DNA from: Thermus sp. LT1-2-5 | Lineage (GTDB): Bacteria > Deinococcota > Deinococci > Deinococcales > Thermaceae | Assembly (NCBI RefSeq): GCF_040363165.1 | Contig: NZ_BSRG01000002.1 | Span: 1 to 64,000, forward strand | Length of the DNA: 64,000 nucleotides | Direction of reading: 5' to 3' | Shown here: positions 55,395 through 62,808 of the stretch, piece by piece | Numbering within the stretch: position 1 is the first letter of the stretch | Layout of the letters: every line of letters starts with the position of its first letter | Position numbers and translations under genes: made by a program | The notes under the pieces: model-generated | Database searches by the model: none | The model's input: the letters and a program-made list of their open reading frames with translations, nothing else | What the model was told of the DNA's origin: nothing

Positions 55395-57005
55395 CTAGTA
55401 GATGTCGTAGGCGGTGTTGTATACGTTGAACTTGCCCGTAGGAGTGCGGACCCAGTCCCCGGTGATCCGGGCCTTCTCCCTCAGGGTCAAGGCATCGTAA
55501 ATCACGATGAAGGTAGGTGTATCCTTCGCTCCCCAGGCAGAAACCCAGATCTCCGTTCCTCCCTTGTTGAACTCCGGATGCACCATACGGGCCCTACGCT
55601 CCTGAGCCCCAGGCACCTCCCAGCACTTCGCGACCTCCAGCTTACGCTTGTCTATCGCGCACAGGCTTGCCGCTGCTTGAGGGCTTGGGCTCATGGGGAA
55701 GTCCACGATCACCCAAGGGCTATTGGGATGGGTCTTGATGAAGAGGGTACCCGTGTAAGGAAGCTGGATCCGCTTCACCACCTTCCAGGCGTGCTGGGGG
55801 TGCTTTTCCGGATCTACCCCCACCACCGTCACCTCAGGGCTGCCGATGTTGCCCGTGGCCCACACGGGTCCGAAGGTAGGGTGGGTCCAGTTGGAACCCC
55901 GGCCCGGGTGGGGCCTTACCCCCGCTTCCACCTCGGCCACAAACGCCCGGGTCTTGGTGTCGATGACGATGAGTTTATTCACCGCATTGGCCGCTACGAT
56001 AAAGTACCGCTTAAGGGCCCACCCGCCGTCGTGCAGGAAACGTTCGGTGTCGATCATGGTAATGGGGAGGGGGCGGCCTGGCTTGTTCAGCTGCGAGTAG
56101 TCCACCAGCCAAGTTTGACCGGACTCCTTAAGGTTTACGATCCACTCAGGGTTGTACTGGCTGGCCACGATGGCCGCCACCCGGGCCTCCTGAACGAACT
56201 CCCCTGCTCCCTTGGCATAGGACATGGTGGAAACCATCTTCAGAGGCTCCAGGGTCAGCCCATCCAATATCACCATAGTGGGCGGCCAGTAGCACCCCAC
56301 CACAGCGTACTCGTCCTCATAGCCTTTAAACTTGCTGGACTCAATGGAGCGGGCGTCTACGCAGGGCTTGGATTCGGCCACCACCTGGGGCGGGTTCATG
56401 AAAAGGTCAATCAGGCTGGCCTTGCCATCGCGACCAATGGCTAGGAAGTACCGCCCGGTGGCGGAGGAACGTAGGATGTGGGTTGCGAACCCCGTGGGCA
56501 CGATGGTCACCAGTTCCTTTTTGTCCCCATCAACGATGGCCACCTGGCCCGTATCCCTAAGTACCTGGCCGAAGAAGTTCTGCCAGTTCCGTCCATGCTG
56601 CGGCCGGTTTGGACGCTTGTCTACCGGAACGTAGACCTTCCAGGTCTTCCTGATCTCCTCAAAGCTCGGGATAGGAGGGGCTGGGGGCTCCTCCAGGAGA
56701 AACCGGGCCATGAGCTCGGTGTCCACGTCGCTTAAAATTCCCTGGCGCCCCCAATCGGGCATCCCCCCAGGAAGCCCCCCAAAGATCACCGCCTTCAGGT
56801 ACTCTATCCCCCGCTCGGCCATCTTCTTGGGCTCCAGGGAAGGCCCCGTGGCCCCCTTGCGCAATACCCCGTGGCAACCAGCACAGCGGTCAAAGTAGAT
56901 TTGGGAAGCCCGCTCCCGCTCCGCCGGACCCAAGGCTCCTGGGGCCTGACCTAGGGCCAAAGCCGCTACCAATACCGCACCCCAAAAACCTAGTGCCCTT
57001 TTCAT
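55395..57005 (-). CDS. nirS: Cytochrome cd1 nitrite reductase
   Basis: 536 residues from ATG 57005 with GGAGGTG six bases upstream. Signal peptide, then a c-heme domain (CAGCHGVLRKGATGP, near residue 41, with GGMPDW supplying a methionine) and the eight-bladed heme d1 propeller (about 130-536). d1-domain hallmarks are visible: GFATHILRSSATGRY, GVRPHPGRGSNWTHP and FGPVWATGN. It reduces nitrite to NO in the periplasm. It is one of two nitrite reductases here; its cytochrome partner at 53818 is broken. Confidence 0.95.
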   Translation of the reverse strand: MKRALGFWGAVLVAALALGQAPGALGPAERERASQIYFDRCAGCHGVLRKGATGPSLEPKKMAERGIEYLKAVIFGGLPGGMPDWGRQGILSDVDTELMARFLLEEPPAPPIPSFEEIRKTWKVYVPVDKRPNRPQHGRNWQNFFGQVLRDTGQVAIVDGDKKELVTIVPTGFATHILRSSATGRYFLAIGRDGKASLIDLFMNPPQVVAESKPCVDARSIESSKFKGYEDEYAVVGCYWPPTMVILDGLTLEPLKMVSTMSYAKGAGEFVQEARVAAIVASQYNPEWIVNLKESGQTWLVDYSQLNKPGRPLPITMIDTERFLHDGGWALKRYFIVAANAVNKLIVIDTKTRAFVAEVEAGVRPHPGRGSNWTHPTFGPVWATGNIGSPEVTVVGVDPEKHPQHAWKVVKRIQLPYTGTLFIKTHPNSPWVIVDFPMSPSPQAAASLCAIDKRKLEVAKCWEVPGAQERRARMVHPEFNKGGTEIWVSAWGAKDTPTFIVIYDALTLREKARITGDWVRTPTGKFNVYNTAYDIY

Positions 57006-57044
57006 GTTGGACACCTCCGCAAATTAGGATAGCAATATCCGAGT

Positions 57045-57070
57045 AGTACGGATGTCCTAAGCCAAATGTC
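57045..57070 (-). promoter_or_regulatory. Motif B-type element upstream of nirS
   Basis: On the minus strand GGGACATTTGG (57060-57070) and AGGACATCCGTACT (57045-57058). The same order and spacing (GGTACATTTGTC then AAGGACACCTGTCCT) occurs upstream of nirK, so both nitrite reductase genes share an operator-like block. The second arm is imperfect here. Confidence 0.5.
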
Positions 57071-57125
57071 CCTATCCCTATCCTCACCCCTCGCCATTCG
57101 GTTGGGGCAAGTCCGGCAGCAAGGA

Positions 57126-57156
57126 AAGGTCCCCGGAGCCATCCCCCGGGGACCTT
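57126..57156 (-). terminator. Terminator after nirK
   Basis: Perfect 11-bp stem AAGGTCCCCGG (57126-57136) and CCGGGGACCTT (57146-57156), followed on the minus strand by TTCCTT, 10 bp after the nirK stop. It makes nirK and nirS separate transcripts. Confidence 0.85.
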
Positions 57157-57165
57157 ACCCGAGCC

Positions 57166-58530
57166 CTAGTGCGTGTGAGAGTGGGCTATTTGCTCGGTAG
57201 GTGCATACACCCGGATCACGCCCTTCATGTAGGGGTGGATGCTGCAGATGTAGGTGTACTCCCCGGGCTGGGTAAAGGTGATGCGGTACCGCTCCCCGTG
57301 ACCCAGCTTAGGGGTCACAAAGGGCTCTGGCCCTTGGACGTTGATGACCACGGCGTCGTGCCGTCCCGTGCGTTCCCCTTCCAAGAGGTCAAAAACGTCC
57401 TCGTTGATGAACTCCACCGTGGTCCCCACAGGGATTTCTAAGATCTTGGGATAGAAGGAGTTGCCCACCATCTGCACCCGCACGGGCAAGGGCTCCAGGG
57501 TCTTGGCTCCCACAGCCACGGGCTGGGCCAAAGCGGGGTCCAGGGGTACGCGGACCGTGTGCTCGTGGTCAGGGGTTCCCAGGCCATAGGGATCCAGCAC
57601 CCGCTTAGCGTCCGCAGGGATGGCGGTGAGAGCCCTGGGCCCTTCCGCCCGCACCTCCCCTATCCGAGGGGCGTCTTTCTTGGCCCGAAGTATCCCTAAG
57701 GCTCCCTTGATGGCGGTATTGAACACGTGGGTTACCAGGGCGTAGTCCCCCTCCACCGGGGGCACCCGCCACTCAATTACCCAGGAATCCGAAGGGCCTG
57801 CCAACACGGTCTGGCTGCCCTTCATAACGTTATCTGGATTGCCTTGGTAGTAGATGTACTCCCAAATGCCCCCCACCACGTGGAAGGTGCTGGTGAGGCT
57901 GGGACCGGCGTTAAGGAAATAGATGCGCACGTAGTCGCCCGGCCGCACGGGAATGGGCTCATTAACGTAGCGGAAGTTGTACCCGTTAAAAACCACGTAG
58001 GTGGCTTTACCATCAAAGAAATCCCTTCCCGAAGCGTACCACTCGCTTTGAACGATGTAGAGTTTGAGGTCGGGTGGGCGCTTGAGTTCAGCCTCGAGGC
58101 GGTACTTCTTCTTCGGCTCTACCACGATCATGCCGTGCTGTCCCCCCATGGTATGGGCCATAATCCCGTGCCCCCCGGGGGCGCAGTGGTACATGAAGAC
58201 GCCCGGAAAATCGGCGGTGAAACGGAAGACACGCTCCTCCCCAGGCTGGACGTTGCCCAGGAACTTGGACGTCTGGGTATTGGCCGCGTGGATGGAAAGA
58301 CCGTGGGTTACGCTATCTCCGTTCCTAAGAACGATCTCTACCGTGTCACCTTCCTCCACCACCAGCATGGGGCCCGGGCTCATGCCGTCAAAGGAGAACC
58401 CCTTTACGTAAACCCCCTCATCTACAGGAAACACGCTGCTTTGCGCCGTGAGCTCAAAACGCTTGACCGCCGCCAGGGCCGGCACCCCCAGGGCCACCGC
58501 CGCCATCAGTAGGAACCTTGCGCCTCTCAT
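57166..58530 (-). CDS. nirK: Copper nitrite reductase with extra C-terminal cupredoxin
   Basis: 454 residues with signal peptide. The two-cupredoxin NirK core (about 30-300) has type 1 and type 2 copper ligands in VTHGLSIHAANTQ, FMYHCAPGGHGIMAHTMGGQHGM (read as MYHCAPGG and HTMGGQHGM) and YALVTHVFNTAIKGALG. A third cupredoxin domain (about 340-454: NSFYPKILEIPVGTTVEF, YTYICSIHPYMKGVIRV) carries its own type 1 site and may pass electrons to the core. It ends in HSHTH. Expression depends on a separate promoter; GGAGGTGAGCG precedes the ATG. Confidence 0.94.
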   Translation of the reverse strand: MRGARFLLMAAVALGVPALAAVKRFELTAQSSVFPVDEGVYVKGFSFDGMSPGPMLVVEEGDTVEIVLRNGDSVTHGLSIHAANTQTSKFLGNVQPGEERVFRFTADFPGVFMYHCAPGGHGIMAHTMGGQHGMIVVEPKKKYRLEAELKRPPDLKLYIVQSEWYASGRDFFDGKATYVVFNGYNFRYVNEPIPVRPGDYVRIYFLNAGPSLTSTFHVVGGIWEYIYYQGNPDNVMKGSQTVLAGPSDSWVIEWRVPPVEGDYALVTHVFNTAIKGALGILRAKKDAPRIGEVRAEGPRALTAIPADAKRVLDPYGLGTPDHEHTVRVPLDPALAQPVAVGAKTLEPLPVRVQMVGNSFYPKILEIPVGTTVEFINEDVFDLLEGERTGRHDAVVINVQGPEPFVTPKLGHGERYRITFTQPGEYTYICSIHPYMKGVIRVYAPTEQIAHSHTH

Positions 58531-58590
58531 CGCTCACCTCCGGCAGGTCCTAACTCGGACCTATCCATCCATGTTTTAGCGCTTACCCCC

Positions 58591-58606
58591 AAGGACAGGT
58601 GTCCTT
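58591..58606. promoter_or_regulatory. Motif B palindrome upstream of nirK
   Basis: AAGGACAGGTGTCCTT, perfect 7-bp arms with 2-bp spacer, centred 68 bp before the nirK ATG. It is the best copy of the GGACA-N2-TGTCC motif also found at dnrS (42398) and, degenerate, at nirS. Confidence 0.65.
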
Positions 58607-58660
58607 GTGACAAATGTACCAAGCCACGCCACAGCCCTGGGATAGGGCAACGCCTTGATG

Positions 58661-58672
58661 CAACCCAAGTCA
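58661..58672 (-). promoter_or_regulatory. Weak motif-A-like box far upstream of nirK
   Basis: TGACTTGGGTTG on the minus strand keeps one TGA half-site but not the second (TTG instead of TCA), and no matching -10 is at the expected distance. Recorded for completeness; the rest of 58607-58800 shows no gene. Confidence 0.25.
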
Positions 58673-58810
58673 AAACCCAGGGGCTAGGCTGGACGCTTTT
58701 TCCAGGTGCGGGAGGTGCTGGAGCGACTTTCCCGTTAGGGACCCATCGGAAAGAGGGTTCGGCAGCGGCATGCCTCTCGTGCACAGACCCTTACACAAAT
58801 CCTTCACACG

Positions 58811-58846
58811 ACAAGGGCTCCCCGGATGATTCCGGGAAGCCCTTGT
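58811..58846 (-). terminator. Terminator after norH
   Basis: Long inverted repeat ACAAGGGCTCCCCGGA (58811-58826) and TCCGGGAAGCCCTTGT (58831-58846) with one mismatch and a 4-nt loop, 8 bp after the norH stop. T-tract is poor on the minus strand, but the stem is very stable. Confidence 0.7.
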
Positions 58847-58854
58847 GCCGAAGC

Positions 58855-59151
58855 TCAATGGGTGTACTCCCGTTCGTGGAAGGTGGTCACCACCCACCAC
58901 ATCCCTTGAGGCACGAACAGGTAGACCAGGGAACTAAAGGCGATGAGGTACTTCCAAAAAGGATCCAGGTGGGGCGGGACAATCATGCCCAAGGCACCCA
59001 TGGCTTGCAACCCGGCAAAAATGTAGGAAAAGGCCACCAGCGAGGGCCTTCCCAGCATCCGCCCCAGGGCGTAGAACATGGCGTAGAACCCTGCAGCCGA
59101 CACCATGAGCATCCCGGAGAGCATGAGGTCCCGTACCGCCTCGCTAGTCAT
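58855..59151 (-). CDS. norH: Small membrane protein of the nor operon (NorH-like)
   Basis: 98 residues from ATG 59151, three hydrophobic helices (LMLSGMLMVSAAGFYAMFYAL, LVAFSYIFAGLQAMGALGMIV, YLIAFSSLVYLFVPQGMWWVV, each near 20 residues). It overlaps the norB end by 8 bp. Position third after norC-norB matches norH, described as the third gene of the Thermus thermophilus nor operon and needed for anaerobic denitrification. No cofactor motif is visible. Confidence 0.82.
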   Translation of the reverse strand: MTSEAVRDLMLSGMLMVSAAGFYAMFYALGRMLGRPSLVAFSYIFAGLQAMGALGMIVPPHLDPFWKYLIAFSSLVYLFVPQGMWWVVTTFHEREYTH

Positions 59152-60574
59152 GGGCCCCCACCTCCTTAGCTTGGGTATCCCGTCCCTTTCCAATGGTGGC
59201 GAGGTCCCAAAGGAGGACCAGGTAGCTCACCAAGAAGAAAACCCCGAAAACAAAGCGCCAAACCATGCCGTTTTGGAACCAGGGATGGGTCTGGGCTTCA
59301 ATGTAGGCTTGCCAAGTGCTCCCACCAATAGCCCGTTCCACCATGGTCTGGGTGAACCCCGCCACGGTCATGGCTGCGGACATGCCAAAGATGCCCACCA
59401 CCATTAGCACAAAAGCCCACTTCCAAAGCTTGGAGTCAAAACGAGGCCAGTCGGCTTGGCGCACCTGGTGGAGAGCCATGTAGATCACGGTCAAGATGGC
59501 TGTCACATAGGCGCCGAAGAAGGCCAGGTGGCCGTGGGCCGGGGCCAGCTGGGTGCCATGGGAGTAGAGATTGATCTGGGGAAGCGTCTGCATGAAACCC
59601 CAGACCCCCGCCCCGATAAAGTTTCCGAAGGCTTGAGCGATGGCCCAGAAGAGGGCGGGCTGGTTTACTGTTTGCATGCGGTGCATCCCGGCATCGTAAA
59701 CGGCGTGGACCACCATAGCCACCAAAGGTATGGGCTCGAGGGCGCTGAAGAAGCCCCCTAGGCCCAACCAGTACTCGGGCGTGCCGATCCAAAAGTAGTG
59801 GTGGCCGAGGCCGAGGATACCAGTGCCGAAGACAAGGGCCACCTCCAGATAGAGCCAGGTTTCCACAATGCGCCGGGGTGTCCCCAAGAGATGCATCAGG
59901 GCCATGGCCATGATAGAGCCCACCAAGACCTCCCAGGTAGCCTCCACCCAAAGGTGCACCACCCACCACCAGAAGTACTGGTCCATGGAAATGTTTGGGG
60001 TATAGTGCATGCCGGCCGTGTAAAGCCCCGCCAAGGCCACTAGGTCAAACATCAGGACCGCCACTACACCCGTGATCCGCTTCGCTTTCAGCGCCGTGGC
60101 CACCACGTTGTAGAGGAAGATGACCATCACCGCCACGATGCCAAGGTCGGCCCAGCGCGGGGCTTCTATGTATTCCCGCCCCTCGGTGATGAACCACAGG
60201 GTAAAGGCATTGCCCGGCCCGTACTGCACCAGGAGGTAGACCAGGACCACCACGCCCACCGCGGCCACGAGGGTAAAGAAGGCAAAGCGGGCCAGCCGGA
60301 TACCTACCACTTCCCGGCCCAGCTCCAGGGGCAAGAACCAATAGACCCCGCCCATAAAGCCTAGAAGAAGCCAGACAATCATGGCGTTGATGTGGAGCAT
60401 CCGGTTGGTCATGAAGTTGAGTTTCCCGTAAAGGAAACCGGGGTCTAAATACTGCCACGCAGCCAAAAGGCCAAAAAGGATCTGGGCTCCGAAAAGGGCC
60501 AGGGCTACCCAGAAGTACAAGAGGGCCAGCTTTTGCGACTCGTAAAGCTTACCCTTGGGCATAACCTCCGTCAT
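59144..60574 (-). CDS. norB: Nitric oxide reductase large subunit
   Basis: 476 residues, twelve membrane helices, heme-copper oxidase superfamily. Histidine ligands sit in RMLHINAMIVW (near 60), HLWVEATWEV (near 207, with the NOR-type glutamate), GLGHHYFWIG (near 258) and PAHGHLAFFG (near 347). It reduces 2 NO to N2O in complex with NorC, without proton pumping. ATG is preceded by GGAGGAGGGCG. Encoded after norC with 15 bp between. Confidence 0.95.
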   Translation of the reverse strand: MTEVMPKGKLYESQKLALLYFWVALALFGAQILFGLLAAWQYLDPGFLYGKLNFMTNRMLHINAMIVWLLLGFMGGVYWFLPLELGREVVGIRLARFAFFTLVAAVGVVVLVYLLVQYGPGNAFTLWFITEGREYIEAPRWADLGIVAVMVIFLYNVVATALKAKRITGVVAVLMFDLVALAGLYTAGMHYTPNISMDQYFWWWVVHLWVEATWEVLVGSIMAMALMHLLGTPRRIVETWLYLEVALVFGTGILGLGHHYFWIGTPEYWLGLGGFFSALEPIPLVAMVVHAVYDAGMHRMQTVNQPALFWAIAQAFGNFIGAGVWGFMQTLPQINLYSHGTQLAPAHGHLAFFGAYVTAILTVIYMALHQVRQADWPRFDSKLWKWAFVLMVVGIFGMSAAMTVAGFTQTMVERAIGGSTWQAYIEAQTHPWFQNGMVWRFVFGVFFLVSYLVLLWDLATIGKGRDTQAKEVGAHD

Positions 60575-60589
60575 CGCCCTCCTCCTCCC

Positions 60590-61255
60590 TTACTGCACCC
60601 CCGCGAAACGGTCGGGGAAGCCATTGGTGTCTATCGCCGACATCCACTTCAGGAAGGCCACCAAAGCCCGCGTCTCCTCTTCACTGAGGTGGAGGTTAGG
60701 CATCCGCCGAGCAAAGGTGGGGTAGCGGTCCGGATGCTGCAACCACTCGGCCATGGCCTCCTCCTTGGTAGCCTTACCGGTCATGGACATAACCATGGTC
60801 TCCCATTTGGGATCAAGCCACGCTCGGGTCAAGTCCGGAGCGAAGTAGGCCCCATTGCCGAGAAGGGTATGGCAGTCCATGCAGTTGCGGCTCTGCAGGG
60901 TCAGCTTGCCCCTGTTCACCAGGACGTAGGCCTCCTCCTCGCTCCACGTCCTTCCAAAAAACCCCACCCCCTCGCCGATCACTGGGATGTCCCGGTGCTT
61001 TTCGTAGTCCCGCTTGAGCCCGATCGCCTTGTTTATCACCGTATAAGCGGGGACTCTGGCTGAGCCCTCCCGGATCTGGTTTAGGGAATCCATCGTGAGG
61101 TAAACGAGAATCCCCGTCATAACTAAGGAGCTGACCCAGGCCGCATTCCGCCAGAAACGTGGCTCCAGCCATCCCGAACCCCGGGAAAGCCAAAGAGTGA
61201 GGATCACTGTGGCGAAGAGGGCCCCGATAGTGGTCTCTACCCAGCCGATCTCCAT
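60590..61255 (-). CDS. norC: Nitric oxide reductase cytochrome c subunit
   Basis: 221 residues. Two N-terminal membrane helices (about 5-25 and 38-55), one more than classical NorC, are followed by a periplasmic domain with heme site NCMDCHTLLG (near 127) and a methionine ligand in RRMPNLHLSEEE. It passes electrons to NorB. AGGAGGG precedes the ATG. First gene of norC-norB-norH. Confidence 0.93.
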   Translation of the reverse strand: MEIGWVETTIGALFATVILTLWLSRGSGWLEPRFWRNAAWVSSLVMTGILVYLTMDSLNQIREGSARVPAYTVINKAIGLKRDYEKHRDIPVIGEGVGFFGRTWSEEEAYVLVNRGKLTLQSRNCMDCHTLLGNGAYFAPDLTRAWLDPKWETMVMSMTGKATKEEAMAEWLQHPDRYPTFARRMPNLHLSEEETRALVAFLKWMSAIDTNGFPDRFAGVQ

Positions 61256-61314
61256 ACCCTAACCCTCCTTTCACCTCCGACCCCTAAACTCGGACTTGAG
61301 AGGCTGGCTTTCCA

Positions 61315-61326
61315 TGACTTAGGTCA
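61315..61326 (-). promoter_or_regulatory. Motif A site A6 (candidate DnrT box) of nor operon
   Basis: TGACCTAAGTCA on the minus strand followed by TGG; GAGTTT is at the -10 position and the start point would be near 61279, leaving a 24-nt leader with an AGGAGGG ribosome site for norC. Confidence 0.65.
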
Positions 61327-61424
61327 AGGGCAAAAGTCCCGGAAAAACGCCGCATTCCAGGACCCGCACTTACTTTGGACCCCTTAAGGGAACCCCTTCT
61401 CATCAGGGTTAAGCTGGTGCGGCG

Positions 61425-61430
61425 TACCAT
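61425..61430 (+). promoter_or_regulatory. -10 element of Rrf2 gene (leaderless)
   Basis: TACCAT ends exactly 7 bp before the ATG at 61437, and there is no ribosome-binding site, so the transcript is probably leaderless. No clear -35. Confidence 0.5.
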
Positions 61431-61436
61431 ACGTGC

Positions 61437-61853
61437 ATGTCCGTGCGCAGCCTTCTTCGGCGGGAAGAGTCCTATGCCCTCCACGCTCTTCTCCTTGTAG
61501 CGGAGGAGCCGGGCCTCTCCGCATTGAAAATCGCCCATAAACTCAAAGCCCCACCTGCCTTTATGGCCAAGGTGCTTTCCAAGCTGGCCAAGGCGGGACT
61601 AGTGGAAAGCCGGATGGGACGAGCAGGAGGGGTATGGCTCAAGGGCACCCCTGAAGAAATCAGCCTCCTTAAAGTCATGGAAACCCTGTCCGGCCCAGTA
61701 GCCTTGGACCTCTGCACCACCCTAAAACGCTGTCCCACGGAGGAACGGCGGGGGGTCTGCTACCTCAAGCCCAACCTGGTGCGCATAAACCTGGAGATCC
61801 GGAAAGCCCTAGGGAGCCTCACCCTTAAAGATCTCCTTCCGGAAAAGGCTTGA
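61437..61853 (+). CDS. Rrf2-family regulator (NsrR-like)
   Basis: 138 residues. N-terminal winged helix (SYALHALLLVAEEPGLSALKIAHKL, with AKAGLVESRMGRAGGVWL as wing) and a C-terminal half with three cysteines (DLCTTLKRCPTEERRGVC, near 99-115) suited to bind an Fe-S cluster, as in IscR and NsrR. Its position beside norC-norB and a ScdA-type gene suggests a nitric-oxide sensor. It could be the binder of motif B, but this is inference. Confidence 0.87.
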   Translation: MSVRSLLRREESYALHALLLVAEEPGLSALKIAHKLKAPPAFMAKVLSKLAKAGLVESRMGRAGGVWLKGTPEEISLLKVMETLSGPVALDLCTTLKRCPTEERRGVCYLKPNLVRINLEIRKALGSLTLKDLLPEKA

Positions 61854-61862
61854 CCCAGGTCA
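61851..61862 (+). promoter_or_regulatory. Motif A site A5 (candidate DnrT box)
   Basis: TGACCCAGGTCA followed by TGG, overlapping the Rrf2 stop codon. Its centre is 41.5 bp from the ATG at 61898 and CAGGCT lies at -12 to -7 of that ATG: a leaderless activated promoter inside the operon. Confidence 0.7.
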
Positions 61863-61897
61863 TGGCCTCTCCCCCCTTAGCCCCCCAGGCTAAAGGC

Positions 61898-62098
61898 ATG
61901 GAAGGGATCGCCCTCATGACCCCGGTCAACGAGATCTTGCGGCGTTACCCAGAAGCCGTGCGGCTTCTGAACGGGCTCGGTCTGGACACCTGCTGCGGCG
62001 GGGCTGAGCCCTTGGAAGAAGCGGCTAAGCAAGCCGGACGGGACCCTAAAGAGGTCCTGCAAGCCCTGGAAGCCTTCCTGGAAGAGGTCCAGCGGTGA
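61898..62098 (+). CDS. ScdA/RIC N-terminal-like protein (DUF542)
   Basis: 66 residues from ATG 61898: ALMTPVNEILRRYPEAVRLLNGLGLDTCCGGAEPLEEAAKQ, the complete N-terminal DUF542 domain of the di-iron repair protein RIC/YtfE/ScdA with its CCGG motif, but without the hemerythrin half. The TTG frame at 61850 is rejected because the motif-A box lies over it. It is coupled to the cupin gene by a 4-bp overlap. A role in repair of NO-damaged Fe-S clusters is inferred from the family. Confidence 0.85.
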   Translation: MEGIALMTPVNEILRRYPEAVRLLNGLGLDTCCGGAEPLEEAAKQAGRDPKEVLQALEAFLEEVQR

Positions 62099-62391
62099 AC
62101 CTCTTGGAAAGGGCGCGTTACGGAGCGGTGCGGGGTGTGGAACTCTTGGTTGACCATCCCGAAGTGCGGCTCGTGCTCTTCAGCTTGAAGGCTGGCCAGG
62201 AGGTAAAGGGGATGGGGGAGCCCCGGGTCCACCTCCTCTGTTTGGAAGGCGAAGGGATCCTGTGGGCTGGGGAAGAAGAGGTTCATGCCACTCCAGGGGT
62301 CCTTCTTGCCGCAGCCCCCGGTGAGCCCCATGGGGCGCGGGCTGGCCAGGGGCAGTTTTTGGTACTCGGCATCATCACCCCAAGGCCATGA
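62095..62391 (+). CDS. Small cupin-domain protein
   Basis: 98 residues, GTG start overlapping the stop upstream. VRLVLFSLKAGQEVKGMGEPRVHLLCLEGEGILWAGEEEVHATPGVLLAAAPGEPHGARA contains the two cupin motifs with metal-ligand-like histidines (only VHLLCLEGEGI and GEPHGARA need be noted). Function unknown; it links to the next gene by a 4-bp overlap. Confidence 0.82.
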   Translation: MNLLERARYGAVRGVELLVDHPEVRLVLFSLKAGQEVKGMGEPRVHLLCLEGEGILWAGEEEVHATPGVLLAAAPGEPHGARAGQGQFLVLGIITPRP

Positions 62392-62765
62392 TCCTAGCGA
62401 GCCGACTGGCCCTTACGAGTGCCCTCTTGTGGCTTGTGGCCGGCACCTGGGTGGGGCTTTGGTTGGGGCTTGGCCTCTTGCCCTACACTTGGCGGCCCGC
62501 CCACGCCCACATGCAGCTTTTGGGCTTTGTGGGGCTCATGATCTACGGCGTAGCCTACCACGCTCTGCCCCGGTTCCGGGGAGTGGTTTTCCGGCGGCCT
62601 GGGCTCGCCCTCCTCCAGGTGGGCCTTGCCAATCTTGGGCTCGGGGGCATGACCCTTTCCTGGGGGTTCGCCTGGGGCATAGGGATCTGGGGCTTCTTCG
62701 CCGGGATTGCCGCCTTGGCCGGGCTCCTTTTCGCCCTGTTGATGCTGGAGGTGCTTTGGGGCTAA
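62388..62765 (+). CDS. Mini heme-copper-oxidase-like membrane protein 2
   Basis: 125 residues, four helices. RPAHAHMQLLGFVGLMIYG and VAYHALPRF resemble one helix pair of NorB/CcoN with three histidines, like the protein at 38197. Too small for catalysis on its own. It lies in the Rrf2-ScdA-cupin operon and ends 43 bp before the YwiC-like gene. Confidence 0.75.
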   Translation: MILASRLALTSALLWLVAGTWVGLWLGLGLLPYTWRPAHAHMQLLGFVGLMIYGVAYHALPRFRGVVFRRPGLALLQVGLANLGLGGMTLSWGFAWGIGIWGFFAGIAALAGLLFALLMLEVLWG

Positions 62766-62808
62766 GGGACCTTTGCCCCTCCGCCCTTCCCCTACCCTGG
62801 AGGCAAGG

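Noticed and set aside
58661-58672. Eighth motif-A box at nirK
   Set aside because: Second half-site is TTG instead of TCA and no -10 element at the fixed distance; kept only as a weak feature.
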